A model generated the notes under the pieces. That model ran no database searches. It saw only the letters and a list, made by a program, of their open reading frames with translations, and was not told the DNA's origin. Below, one piece after another: positions 19,971-30,688 of a DNA stretch of 64,000 bases. The translations under genes and the position numbers were made by a program. Where the stretch lies: assembly GCA_037044905.1 (NCBI GenBank), contig JBAOKB010000144.1, forward strand, positions 1,054,001-1,118,000, given 5' to 3'. Numbering within the stretch: the first letter of the stretch is position 1; every line of letters begins with the position of its first letter. Origin of the DNA: Hortaea werneckii (Eukaryota; Ascomycota; Dothideomycetes; Mycosphaerellales; Teratosphaeriaceae).

Positions 19971-22413
19971 ATGTCTGCTGTACTAGGAGCAGCAGTCCTG
20001 GCCTTGGCCGGGCGAGCCGTTGCCCAGCTTGAAGGCAGAGGCTTTCCTGACTGCGAGAATGGCCCTTTGAGGGACAACACCGTTTGTGATATGTCTGCGG
20101 GTACGTTTCAACGCCATCCGTGTCAAGACCGTTGCCACTGACACAGCGCTAGACCCTCTCGAGCGTGCCACCGCTCTCATCAATGCGATGACGGTCGAGG
20201 AGAAGATCAACAACACCGGCAGTACATCCCCTGGCGTCGACAGACTGGGTCTCCCAGCGTACACCTGGTGGAATGAGGCACTCCACGGTGTTGCAGACAG
20301 CCCTGGTGTCAACTTCTCCGAAACAGGCGACTTCCGCTACGCCACTAGCTTCCCACAGCCTATCGTCATGGGCGCCGCCTTTGACGACGAGCTGATCAGA
20401 TCGGTTGCTGAGGTCGTCTCTACCGAAGCAAGAGCGTTCAACAACTTTGACCGTGCTGGTCTCGATTTCTGGACGCCAAACATCAACCCTTATAAGGACC
20501 CCAGATGGGGCCGTGGTCTGGAGACGCCCGGCGAAGACCCCTTCCACCTGTCCAGCTATGTTCACAACCTGATCCTGGGTCTTCAGGGTGGCTACGACCC
20601 GAAGTACAAGCGTGTCGTTGCCACTTGCAAGCACTTTGCAGGATACGACATGGAAAGCTGGAACGGGAATTTCAGATATCAGTGGAACGCGCAGATCAAC
20701 TCGCAGGATCTCGTCGAGTACTACCTGCCATCGTTCCAGAGCTGTGCGCGTGACTCCAACGTCGGTGCTTTCATGTGCACCTACAGCGCTCTGAACGGTC
20801 GCCCAACATGTGCAGATCCATGGCTCTTGAACGATGTGCTTCGTGAGCACTGGGGCTGGACCGAGGAACAGCAGTGGGTTACCTCGGACTGCGATTCCGT
20901 CCAGAACATCTTCTACCCTCACCAGTACGCCGAAACCCGTGAGGCTGCGGCTGCGGCTGCTCTGAATGCCGGCACGGATATTGACTGCGGTACCTACTAC
21001 CAACACCACCTCCCGGCTGCTTACGAGCAGGGTCTCTTTAACGAGTCCACACTCGACCAGGCGTTGATTCGCCAGTACTCCTCGCTGGTGCGCCTGGGTT
21101 ACTTCGACGGCATGTCGGTTCCGTACAGGAGCCTGGACTTCTCCGACGTCAACACCCCCGATGCTCAACAGCTTGCCTACCGTGCGGCTGCCGAGGGCGT
21201 GACCCTGCTGAAGAATGATGGACTCCTGCCCCTCAACATTGGCAGTGACCAGACAATTGCCTTGCTCGGTTCCTGGGCCAATGCTACCACTCAGATGCAA
21301 GGCAACTACGAGGGTCCGGCTCCCTACCTCCATGGCCCGGCCTACGGCGCCAACCAGACTGGTGCTAATGTCCTAGTCTATAACCAGCCGAGTGGTCAGG
21401 GCAACCCGACGACTGACAACTGGAACACTATCTGGGACTACGCCGAACAGGCCGACATCATTGTCTACGCTGGCGGTATCGATCTCAGCGTTGCTGAGGA
21501 AGGCATGGACCGTCACACCATTGATTGGACCGGTGCTCAGTTGGACGTCATCGGCGAGCTCGCCATGTACGGCAAGCCCATGATCGTGCTGCAGATGGGT
21601 GACCAGGTCGACAACACGATGATTGCTCAGAACCCCAACATCTCTGCCCTGCTGTGGGGCGGTTACCCAGGCCAGGATGGTGGCCTCGCCATGTTCGACA
21701 TCATCACGGGCAAGGTCGCGCCGTCCGGTCGTCTGCCGGTCACGCAGTACCCATCCAAGTACGTGTCTCAGATCCCCATGACCGACATGAGCCTCCGGCC
21801 CAACGCCAGCAACGGCTCGCCGGGCAGGACCTACCAGTGGTACACCGGCAAGCCCGTGTACGAGTTCGGCTACGGCATGCACTACACGGACTTCAGCGTC
21901 AGCATCGACGGCGGCGAGAGCGACAGCTACGACATCGCCGACCTAGTCAAGGGCTGCGACGAGCAGTACATGGACCGGTGCCCGTTCAAGACCGTCTCCG
22001 TCGACGTGGAGAACTGCGGCTCCGTGACCTCGGACTACTCCGCACTGGGCTTCCTGGCAGGCTGCCACGGGCCCGAGCCCTACCCGCACAAGCGGCTGCG
22101 GGCGTACACGCGCCTGCACAACATCACGGCGGGGGCGACGGAGACGGCGGCGCTGAACATGACGCTCGGCAGCCTCGCGCGCGTCGACGACTACGGCAAC
22201 ACGGTGCTGTACCCGGGCGACTACTCGCTCATGATCGACGTCCAGCCGCTGGCCATGTGGAACTTCACTCTGACGGGTGAGCCCGTCACGCTTGACAACT
22301 GGCCGCAGCCGCCTGAGCCCTTGAGCCAGCCGACTGACTACTGGGTTGGAGGGTACGGTAGTGCGCAGCGCGAGCAGCTGCTTGAGGATGGGACGGTGCC
22401 GATTGTGCCGTAG
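19971..22413 (+). CDS. secreted GH3 beta-xylosidase
   Basis: Exons 19971-20100 and 20147-22413 (46-nt intron, donor GTACGT, acceptor ACACAG) give 798 aa, a usual length for fungal xylan 1,4-beta-xylosidases of GH3. The signal peptide is MSAVLGAAVLALAGRAVAQ. The N-terminal barrel domain has PAYTWWNEALHGV, WTPNINPYKDPRWGRGLETP and KHFAGYDMESW. The nucleophile is Asp291 in WVTSDCDSVQNIF. The second domain carries EGVTLLKNDGLLPL and the acid/base region near GGIDLSVAEEGMDRH, and a fibronectin-like C-terminal domain follows. It releases xylose from xylo-oligosaccharides outside the cell. An XlnR-like site lies upstream. The 3' third of the gene is markedly GC-richer. Confidence 0.95.
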
Positions 22414-22631
22414 ATGAAGTTGGGGAAGGGGATGAAATAATGAGAGGAAGGGGATGGGATGGGGCTAGAATAGTGTAGCTAGAAGTGAAACGAAACGAAA
22501 CGTTACGAAGTTGAACGTCAATTGGAAAGCGATCCAAGTCTTGTTCCTGCTGTGTTATCAAACATGAGGGTGTTCGTTCGATCCACTGACTGGTATCGAT
22601 CCTGTGTCGTAAATGAAGGTAATGCCTCACC

Positions 22632-22888
22632 CGCGGTGATGCGGTTCTGACCGGGGAGACGTTAGAGTTGATATTGGCGTGAGATAGGAGTACGTACGTC
22701 GCGGTGATGCAGTGCTGACAAGAAGAGTCTGTTGTCGATATTGGCGTGAGACAAGAGTGAGTCGCGGTGATGCAGTGCTGACAAGAAGAAGCGATTGTCG
22801 ATATTGGCGTGGGACTAGAGCGAGTCGCAGTGATGCGGCTCTGACAGCAACACCTCAAGGCTGATTTCGGCGTGAGGCAAGAGTGAGG
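22632..22888 (+). repeat. 63-bp minisatellite, four copies
   Basis: Copies at 22632-22699 (68 bp, most diverged), 22700-22762, 22763-22825 and 22826-22888. Shared core CGCGGTGATGCAGTGCTGAC, then later ATATTGGCGTGAGA. Copies 2 and 3 are nearly identical. It lies 3' of the xylosidase. Because 63 is divisible by 3, a minus-strand ORF stays open across it, which is probably incidental. Confidence 0.9.
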
Positions 22889-24009
22889 TCAAAGTGACCG
22901 AAAATCACGGTGAAGTCGGCAGATGGCCAGAGATACGCTCGCGAGCTTCGGTCCTTCGCTGTTCAATTAGAGCCGGCAGTATCTCTTCCAGGCTTCCCGG
23001 ATACCCCAGGCCGCCCTCGGACGCGTCTCGACGATCTACGCCGAAAGGCCGAGTGGCGTGGCGGGTGCACCACGAGACCTGTCGCGGCGTGTTGGCAACC
23101 AATGCGCAGGTACTAAGTGCATGGCAGGAGGTAGGAGGTCGCAGCCCGACAGGAGAGTTTCGGTTAACCAATCCAGACCGTGCCATCGGCCTTCCTAATG
23201 CGGTATCCCAGCATCTGGGGATGGCCGCGACGCGGAACGCGTTCCCCAGCTGCTGCCCAGCTTCCGGGGATCGCGTGCCATGCGACTTTCAACCGCAGTG
23301 CATTGCAGCCCTGCAGCCTCATACAGAGCTGCAAGCTTCGATATATCCCCCCGCACTACCGTCCGCCTCTGACCCTTTCCCTATTTAGGACCTGGCAGGT
23401 GGGAAAGTCTCCAAGTATGCTTCCAGACAGGGTCCAGGAGCTTCTGGACAAACTTCTCGCATTCCCCAAATAGTCTCCGTGCGCGGGCGAGTACCCTTAT
23501 GGACCGTGGGAGCCGTGGCTTGGGAGCAGCACGATGGCTTACGTTGCCGGTACCACCGTCCAGCGTCGAAACAGACCTGGACACACTGGAGCGCTGAGCG
23601 GTCAAGGAATCAGGGACCAGGGGGGATTAGGAGGGGAGGGGGAAGCTTTAAAGAGCATCGCGACGCCCCCAGGGACCGGTAGGTTTGATTTCGTTTCTAT
23701 CATCTCTTTGCTCGCTCGCTCACGCGCTCCATCGCCCACCTATCCGTCCACTGACTGCGCACTGTTTACCTACCTACCCTGCCTCAATCGCGAGAAAAGT
23801 CCCTCAGCTCGTGTCTCCTAGACTCGTGTTTAACTCGAGAGCTTACCCAATCTCCACGAGCACCATTCTCGCCACTGTCGTGTCACTGCTTCTGAGCAGC
23901 GGCAAAAACACTCTACGCTAGTCGCGGACGCACAAAGGCTTCACAACAGCCATATATAGCTCTCGCGGGCTTGCCACTTCTCTCACAACACGTACACACA
24001 CATCTCGCA
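22889..24009. other. intergenic, leader of the SDR gene
   Basis: A 1.1-kb spacer with pyrimidine-rich stretches before the SDR start (23690-24005). The ORFs show no domain. Confidence 0.4.
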
Positions 24010-25269
24010 ATGGCTTCCTTGCTACGATCAGCCCCTCGCGCTCTGCGCCAATCCACTACTTTCACATCATCTCGCGTGCTCCCCGCGATCCAGCAATGCC
24101 GGCTGAAGCACGATCTCCACGACCCGCCCACTGGCAACTTCCCCACACCGGGCCGCGGACCGCCAGAAGCTCCCAAGGAGGAGATTGCCAACATTAGAGA
24201 CAACTACCGCCCTGGCTCATATCTGGGCACGACCAAGCGTCTGCCAGAGTTCAACCTGCACGATAAAGTCGTCCTTGTCACAGGTGCTGCGCGCGGTCTC
24301 GGTCTCGTGCAAGCAGAAGCTCTCCTAGAGGCTGGCGCCACCGTCTATGCATTGGACAGACTTCCGGAGCCGAGCCCGGATTTCTACAGAGTGCAGCAGC
24401 GAGCTGCTGAAGAATTAGGTACGTTTTCCCTCTACGAAGTGCACACTATTAGCGAAAGTGCAATGGGGTGACCAGACCCGCATGCATGAGCTTGCTTGGA
24501 AACCAAACAAGCTCACCTTCGCTTTCCCCCCCCAAAGTTTCAAAGTAAAGGCACTAAGACGAAGCCCCTTCTGGCCCATTAGGAAATACCCTCCACTACC
24601 GCCAAATCGACGTCCGCGACGTGCCCCAGCTTAACGAGATCATCCGCAACATTTCCGAGACCCACGGCCACCTCGATGGCTTAGTCGCGGCGGCCGGTAT
24701 CCAGCAGGAGACGTCCGCGCTAGACTACAGTGCCCAAGATGCCAACACCATGTTCGAAGTCAACGTCACCGGTGTCTTCATGGCTGCGCAGGCCGTCGCT
24801 CGCGAGATGATCCGCTGGGGCAACGGCGGCAGCATCGCCATGATCGCCTCTATGTCCGGCACCATCGCGAACAGGGTAAGCCTTTCCAATCCCCCCCACA
24901 CGGGTGCCACAGCCGAGAGCCTCCTAACATCCCATACTGACCCGACCGCCTTCCCAGGGCCTCATCTGTCCCGCCTACAACGCCTCCAAAGCCGCCGTGC
25001 TGCAGCTCGGCCGCAACCTCGCCGCCGAATGGGGCCACCACAACATCCGCGTCAACACCATCTCGCCCGGCTACATCGTCACGGCCATGGTCGAGGCCCT
25101 CTTCGACCAGTACCCCGAACGTCGCCGAGACTGGCCGACGCAGAATATGCTGGGCCGGCTCAGCAAGCCCGAGGAATACCGCGGTGCGGGTGTGTTCCTC
25201 ATCTCCGACGCCAGCAGTTTCATGACGGGCTCCGATCTGAGGATGGATGGTGGACATGCTGCGTGGTAG
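24010..25269 (+). CDS. short-chain dehydrogenase/reductase, D-arabinitol/polyol dehydrogenase-like, mitochondrial presequence
   Basis: Exons 24010-24418, 24583-24875 and 24958-25269 give 337 aa; all junctions are in phase (donors GTACGT and GTAAGC, acceptors TTAG and CCAG). Residues 1-35 are basic and Ser-rich with Arg pairs, a mitochondrial-type presequence; the SDR domain starts near 80. It has the NAD(P) motif TGAARGLG (91-98), AAAGI in place of NNAG, Ser226/228 in IASMSG, and YNASK (Tyr241, Lys245). The C-terminal region NMLGRLSKPEEYRGAG and GSDLRMDGGHAAW matches the arabinitol/mannitol dehydrogenase-like SDR group. Reaction: polyol-ketose interconversion is likely; the exact substrate is not readable. 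Confidence 0.88.
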
Positions 25270-25437
25270 GGGAAGATGGGAGATACCTTACCATCGCGGA
25301 GGTTCGGGGTGGTAATCTGGTGTGTTGGTCCCTTTTTATTATGATGGGAGGAATACTCTTTTTTAATGATTTGTGAGCGTACTCGCAACTTTTTGTTGTT
25401 GTTTTAGGGGAAAGCAGGCGTCCTTGGGGACTAATTT

Positions 25438-25463
25438 GGGGGGGGGGGGGGGGGGGGGGGGGG
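25438..25463 (+). repeat. poly-G tract, 26 G
   Basis: Twenty-six consecutive G in the 3' flank of the SDR gene, then CGGG. Long enough for a G-quadruplex on the plus strand; also a known problem for sequencing length accuracy. Confidence 0.9.
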
Positions 25464-25574
25464 CGGGTCCACATGGCTTGGTTTTTCCGGCTTTTGGAAT
25501 CTTTGCGTTGATAGCGAAGCAAATGACGCATTTCCCTTTCCCTGTCTCATCACTTCCTCACTGCTCCTGACGAA

Positions 25575-26171
25575 TCAATCCCCAATTATCCTCTCATCCC
25601 TCGTCGCCTCCGCCCCTTCAACAGCCGGTTTCGCCTCCCCGCTCGGCTTCGTCGGTCGTACCTTCTGCTCTTTCCCCATGAACCGTCGCTGGAAGAGCTC
25701 GTAGCTCAGGTACAGCGCCAGCGGCAGCGCGCAGATAATCGCCGTCACGCGCCGGGCTGCGGATCGGTAGCGTGGGTCCTTGAACCCTTCGGTGATGTAT
25801 CGTCGTGATGCTTCGAGTGCACGTGCGGCGGTGTCTGAGGGCTGTTGTGGCTGCGGCTGCGGCTGCTTTGGTGGTGAAGGGGTGGGTTGCGGTTCCGGAG
25901 CGGATTGTTCTTCGGGGATGCTGTCGTCGCGGAGGGCGAAGAGCCGATGGGTCCAGCTTCTTTTCTTAGGTTGAATAGATTGAGCTTCTTCTTGCGCCCA
26001 TTGGGGTTGGCGGACGACTCGTTCGGATGGTTCCTGCTTTCTCCATGGGCGTGGTTGCGGCGGTGCGGTGGTGTTGGAGGGCCGGGATGTACTGTACAGT
26101 GCTCTCCAGATTGGACTGTGGATTTGGAGTCGCCTCGCTCTTACTATTACACCACCGGCCGCCATTCTCAT
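25575..26171 (-). CDS. small mitochondrial-type single-pass membrane protein
   Basis: Single exon, 198 aa, convergent with the SDR gene. The N-terminus is basic and free of acidic residues (RMAAGGVIVRARRLQIHS), consistent with mitochondrial import. The middle (about 40-115) is Pro/Gln-rich and disordered. A conserved-looking block SRRYITEGFKDPRYRSAARR precedes one transmembrane helix near 145-160 (VTAIICALPLALYLSYELF). The tail is charged. The family is typical of ascomycete proteins without assigned function. A second ATG lies two codons downstream. Confidence 0.7.
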   Translation of the reverse strand: MRMAAGGVIVRARRLQIHSPIWRALYSTSRPSNTTAPPQPRPWRKQEPSERVVRQPQWAQEEAQSIQPKKRSWTHRLFALRDDSIPEEQSAPEPQPTPSPPKQPQPQPQQPSDTAARALEASRRYITEGFKDPRYRSAARRVTAIICALPLALYLSYELFQRRFMGKEQKVRPTKPSGEAKPAVEGAEATRDERIIGD

Positions 26172-27249
26172 ATTTCTGGGCTCGTGTCTATCAGCTAGCC
26201 ATCTTCACCCGGGCTGTGATTTGAATACTACTGTATGCACCTAACTGTTGCGATCACTAGCGTGCGGATCAGCCTCGGAGAATTTCGCGAAAGCCGAAGA
26301 GGGCGCATCAGTGCACCTCACTTGTTCCCATCCTACATAGTACTTCCTTGCGGGCTCTGTGTGTTGATTTACTTAGCCAATCATACCTTATCCAACTCGC
26401 CATGGAAAGCTGTGATACGGTTGATACTCACCGGCTAGCTCATCGTTCACGGGAGTGGCTGACAGCGCCAGCCCCTTTGTGTTATGAGGAGGTTCTGAGC
26501 CGGACTGCTTCTTGTCGGTCCATATTCTGTTCCTCATCTACGCGACTGTATCCACGAGCTGAGAAGCAATATCCGAATTTCACTTGGAATCACGACAAGT
26601 CAGCAATATATCGGCCGCTCTTGGAGAATTCTGAGGGCGCTTCATTGAGAGCGTGACTGGATATCGTTTTCGGAGCGAGGACTTGCTCCAAACGGCTCCT
26701 ATAGCTTTCTGCCACAAACGAATGGCGTTAGTGGGTGACGCTATTTCAAAAATGGCCATCCTGTATGACTGGTGTGATGACGGCACCACGGTCAGTAAGT
26801 CGTATGGGATACCGACTAGTGAATAAGATTGACGTGGTGATGCGTTGCTGGATAGCTGTGAATTAGCTAAACAAAGTCTTATCTTGCCATCTTCGTGAAA
26901 TACGTCTCTCCGTCGACGATCATCCTGAGCCCTGTCTCTTCCCACACCCATTCACCACCCACCACTCACCACTCACCACTCACCACTCACCACTCACCAC
27001 TCACCACTCACCACTCACCACTCACCACCCCCCACTTATCCCCCAACCAAAACCCCCTTCTTCCAAGGACGCCCGGAACGGCACTCGAATTCTCGGCTGA
27101 AATTGTTAGTGGTGACAGCTTTGCTCCTCCGGACACTCTCTTCGCTCACCTAGATAAAAGCTCGTTGCCCACATCCACATTTTCTTAGTCAATCCTCTCG
27201 CCCAGGCTACGGCAACACGACCATCTAGAGAACCGAACAGACCGTCGTA
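26172..27249. other. intergenic with a heptamer repeat
   Basis: A 1.08-kb spacer between divergently transcribed genes. It contains the CCACTCA array described separately. The ORFs have no domain. Confidence 0.4.
26962..27028 (+). repeat. CCACTCA heptanucleotide array, 9 perfect copies
   Basis: Nine exact CCACTCA units plus a partial one, about 220 bp upstream of the RNase III-like gene. The reverse-complement unit is TGAGTGG. It is not the TTAGGG telomere unit. Flanked by C-rich sequence. Confidence 0.92.
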
Positions 27250-27959
27250 ATGCCAAACAAGCTCGGCCAAGCCAAGTCTTTTATCCGCGACCTTGCTGGA
27301 TACTGCTTCAAGGACGAAAACATTCTCCTAGACGCTCTCGATACGACGGGCCTTCGCGTGCAGCAATCGAACCAGCGTCTGGCTTTGTTGGGGGACGCTA
27401 TCCTGAAGCTCGTCATTCTGGATGACTGGTACCCGACTGGTACCCCCAAAGGTGCGTAGGGCCCTTCTCCTCCAACCTTAACTATGCACCGCTGAGACTC
27501 TAATCAGGGGCTGGCAATGACCACGTCTCGAGTATCGGCAGCAATGCCAATCTAGCGGCTGCTGCCCGCCTGCACGGAATCGAAGTATGCGTCCTCACCA
27601 ACCCTGGCCACCGCGGCCGGGTCAGCCAGGTCACCCTCTCGACCACGGTCGAAGCGATCATCGGAGCCGTATATCTCGACTCGGGGAAGAATCTTGACGC
27701 CGTTCGCACTCTTCTGGATGCTCTGGGCTTGAGTATTGCTAGCACAGGTAACGTACCAGCTCAGAATCGTAAGACATTAACCGCTCCGCCCTCTTCTAAG
27801 GGTTTAGATAGCATGCTTCACTTTGCATGCTACCAAGCATTCAATGCGAGACATGCAATCACTTCATACCAGATCCGTATGCGAGAACATGACATTCATA
27901 TGCTGGCAGCGGACAGCGAGAACGCGAAACGTACTTGCAGGCGGGGCTGCATTCCCTAG
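27250..27959 (+). CDS. RNase III-domain protein lacking key catalytic residues
   Basis: Exons 27250-27451 and 27508-27959 give 217 aa; the 56-nt intron (GTGCGT...ATCAG) joins in phase. The RNase III fold is seen in YCFKDENILLDALDTTG, NQRLALLGDAILKLVILDDW and STTVEAIIGAVYLDSGKN. Compared with the E. coli signature NERLEFLGD / ADTVEAL, the Mg-binding Glu38 is Gln, Glu41 is Ala and Asp114 is Thr, while Asp45 and Glu117 remain. Cleavage activity is therefore doubtful. No double-stranded-RNA binding domain follows; the last 75 residues are divergent. A further intron near 27749 (GTAACG...TTTAG) is possible but not required. Confidence 0.8.
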
Positions 27960-28657
27960 TGGATTACCACCCAATTCGCCGTGATTGCAACGGCGGACGA
28001 AATGAGGTATAATCCCCTTTGGAAGCAGTCTCGCCCGCATATATGCATTGCGAATTCGCTGTCGGTCATCAGCATAAGAATATCGTGTTCTCGCATGCGG
28101 ATGCGGCCTTAAGTGCCGAGTCGCACCTGATTCATATATCGCTCCTTGTCTTAGGGACTTGCAACTAACTCATGATCAGACTAAAGTCAACAGGTTTGTG
28201 AGCTGTCACCGGCAGTGTGCAGCACGGATAAGAGGAGGAGTGCAAAGACAAGGATAGTGCAACGAGCACAGCTATCTTGTTATTGTTGCTTGTATTCGCT
28301 GGAGAGAGCGCTATCTGGGTGAAATGAGATAGCATGGAAATGATGAGATGGAACTCTGACCGTAGTCGTTCATTCAAAACGCCCTGCTTACTTCCACATC
28401 TATTGGGTTTCGATTGTAATGCCATCATACTTGAGACTATGTAATGTATGGAGGGAGTGAAGAGATCAGCATACACTTCCTGAACGGGAGTTTATCGATA
28501 GTCTCCCGGAGCGTGGTCTCGCGTTAGCTCTACGACATGCAGGTACCCTTTGATAGCTTCAACCTTCAAGCTGAGATCAATGTGAATTCCCAAATTTGAC
28601 GATGAGAAGGCGACTTCTGAGACAGGGTAGCATCAATCTAGAAGGACTGTGTCAAAG
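27960..28657. other. intergenic, upstream of the FAD oxidase
   Basis: A 698-bp spacer. No domain, repeat or RNA gene seen. Confidence 0.4.
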
Positions 28658-30133
28658 ATGACGAGCATTAAAAAGTGTGACAAGATCAACATCGTTGGAG
28701 CTGGTGTATTCGGATTGAGTACCGCCATCCACCTAGCACAGCGAGGGTATCAAAATGTATCAGTCTTTGACAAGCATCCATACGACCAATCACAGTACTC
28801 CTACTTTAAAGGTGCAGATGCAGCATCTGCGGACATCAACAAGATCGTACGATCGGCGTACGGTGGAGTCAGTATATATCAAAACCTGACATTGGAAGCA
28901 ATCGAGAGCTGGAAAGACTGGAATGCAGAAATCGAAAGCGGCAAGGACTTGCCACCAGGCTTTTCTAAAGGTCATAAAGTGTTCCTTCCAAATGGGAACC
29001 TTATCATGACGGATGCCAGCACGCTGCCGGCTTTTGATCAAGCCACCGTCGATAGTATGGAGGCAAACGGCCACAAAGACACTCAGCTCGTTACGACAGA
29101 CGCAAGACACCGAAGGCTCGCTGAAGAAAAAGGCATGGAATTTGCGCTTGATCCATTCCAGAGAGCCAGCAAAGGGCTGTCGACTGTGGCGGTCATTGAT
29201 TCAACCGGAGGAACTGCAGTCGCAGACAAGGCCTGCTGCTTTGCTCTACACAAGGCCCGTCAGCTCGGCGTCAAATTTGTCATGGGGCCAAAGACTGGCG
29301 CTCTCGATTCGCTTTGCTACGAAGACCGTGGCAAAAAGGGTAGAGTGGTCGGTATTAAGACCCGTGATAATGTGCGGCATGATGCAGCCATGACCATTCT
29401 AGCCTGTGGCGGTTGGACACCGTCTTTGATACCAGAGCTTGATAACCTTTGCGAGACCACAGCGGGCTCAGTCGCCATCTACAGAATTCCACGCAACTCT
29501 GCGCTGTGGGATCATTTTTCTCCAGAACGGTTTCCAAGCTGGCAGTACAAAATGCGGGATGGAGCGGAAGGTGGCTTGTATGGCTTCGCGAGAGACGAGC
29601 AAGGATGGTTTAAAATCGGGTACCGCGGCACCAAGTACACAAATCCCGTCAGACAGGCCGACGGTCAAGAACGTAGCATACCAATTACCCGTTGGTCGGA
29701 AGGCGAGCAGCTTACGTCGGTCCCAGCGCAGGCATTGAAAGTGATCAAACGGTTTGTTGCCAAAAATCTCCCAGAACTCGAACAGGAGGGAATTGGTATT
29801 GCTAAAACTCGCGTGTGTTGGTACAACGACAGCTATGACAACCATCTCGTCATTGATCGAGTATCGGAGACTGAGGGACTAATGGTAGCGACAGCAGGCA
29901 GCGGACATGCTTTCAAATATCTGCCTGTTATTGGGAAGTATGTCGCGGACGTAATGGAGGGCGTCGAAACTGAGAGGCCATCAATCAAAGCTTGGAGATG
30001 GCGGCGACTGGAGAACGGGATGCAGCCGGCTAATGTATTGATGGAGGGAAGCAGAGGCAAAAGAGCGCTGCGGAATGTCGCCCTGGTTCCTGATGAAGAG
30101 CTGAGCCCAGCAACATTCACGGCGAAGCTATAA
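28658..30133 (+). CDS. FAD-dependent amine/amino-acid oxidase (sarcosine/saccharopine/fructosyl amino acid oxidase type), PTS1 AKL
   Basis: Single exon. ATG at 28658 (upstream GTG disregarded), 491 aa. The N-terminal Rossmann motif is NIVGAGVFGLSTAIHLAQRG with the acidic end of strand 2 at VSVFDKH. Cys387 in RVCWYNDSYDNHLVID sits where the monomeric sarcosine oxidase/fructosyl amino-acid oxidase group attaches FAD covalently. SGHAFKYLPVIGKYVAD is the C-terminal flavin-binding segment. These enzymes oxidise secondary or N-substituted amines, releasing H2O2. The C-terminus TFTAKL ends in a peroxisomal PTS1 variant. It is followed by the Zn2Cys6 gene on the same strand and opens the proposed catabolic cluster. 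The substrate is not readable. Confidence 0.9.
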   Translation: MTSIKKCDKINIVGAGVFGLSTAIHLAQRGYQNVSVFDKHPYDQSQYSYFKGADAASADINKIVRSAYGGVSIYQNLTLEAIESWKDWNAEIESGKDLPPGFSKGHKVFLPNGNLIMTDASTLPAFDQATVDSMEANGHKDTQLVTTDARHRRLAEEKGMEFALDPFQRASKGLSTVAVIDSTGGTAVADKACCFALHKARQLGVKFVMGPKTGALDSLCYEDRGKKGRVVGIKTRDNVRHDAAMTILACGGWTPSLIPELDNLCETTAGSVAIYRIPRNSALWDHFSPERFPSWQYKMRDGAEGGLYGFARDEQGWFKIGYRGTKYTNPVRQADGQERSIPITRWSEGEQLTSVPAQALKVIKRFVAKNLPELEQEGIGIAKTRVCWYNDSYDNHLVIDRVSETEGLMVATAGSGHAFKYLPVIGKYVADVMEGVETERPSIKAWRWRRLENGMQPANVLMEGSRGKRALRNVALVPDEELSPATFTAKL

Positions 30134-30688
30134 ACAACACTCAGTATTTCCACACAAAGAGTGAATCTAAAAATTTACTACATACGTGTATAATGACAAT
30201 CCATGTCCACTGCCAACAACACCGTGCTGGTTTTTAGAGCGTCGAGGTACATCATTTTGACCTTTTTCCTTACCTCCCGTCTAGTCGACGCCCGAGTTTA
30301 CATTATTCATTTGATGAGTCTGCGCCGTCAGCCGCTACGCCAGCTTTCCGGGATATACATTAGGAGGAAGTCTTCTATATCTTTAAAGCAGAGTAAGGTT
30401 GACAGAGGGAGGAGGTTCACTACCGGGCTTACGTAATATCGCAAGCCCGGCGTCATCCTTGAGCTCTGCTATCTACTACATAGTACGTATGTACATAGTA
30501 GGTATACCTGATTGGCCAATTGTTATCTGCAACAGCAAAGGAACGTCGTTCGTTGGGATGTTACTTCAGCTTTGCGTATAGCATATCTACCTGGTCACTT
30601 AAGATGCAGGGGCTATGACTGAGATGATAGCGCGGTCTATCCACCATCGCACTCATGTGCGCTTATCAGCAAGCGCGCTGTAAACACG
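30134..30688. other. intergenic, promoter of the Zn2Cys6 gene
   Basis: A 555-bp spacer with partial TACATAGTA repeats near 30477-30510. No gene seen. Confidence 0.4.

Noticed and set aside
20149..21333. Long minus-strand ORF of 394 codons opposite the xylosidase
   Set aside because: Mirror frame of a GC-rich, biased-codon gene; no domain.
22286..22858. Minus-strand ORF through the minisatellite
   Set aside because: Kept open by the 63-bp unit; overlaps the xylosidase 3' end and has no domain.
26962..27028. Heptamer array as interstitial telomere or CRISPR-like repeat
   Set aside because: The unit is not TTAGGG and there are no spacers.
26895..27188. ORF through the CCACTCA array
   Set aside because: A simple repeat read as a 7-residue unit; no ATG-led coding character.
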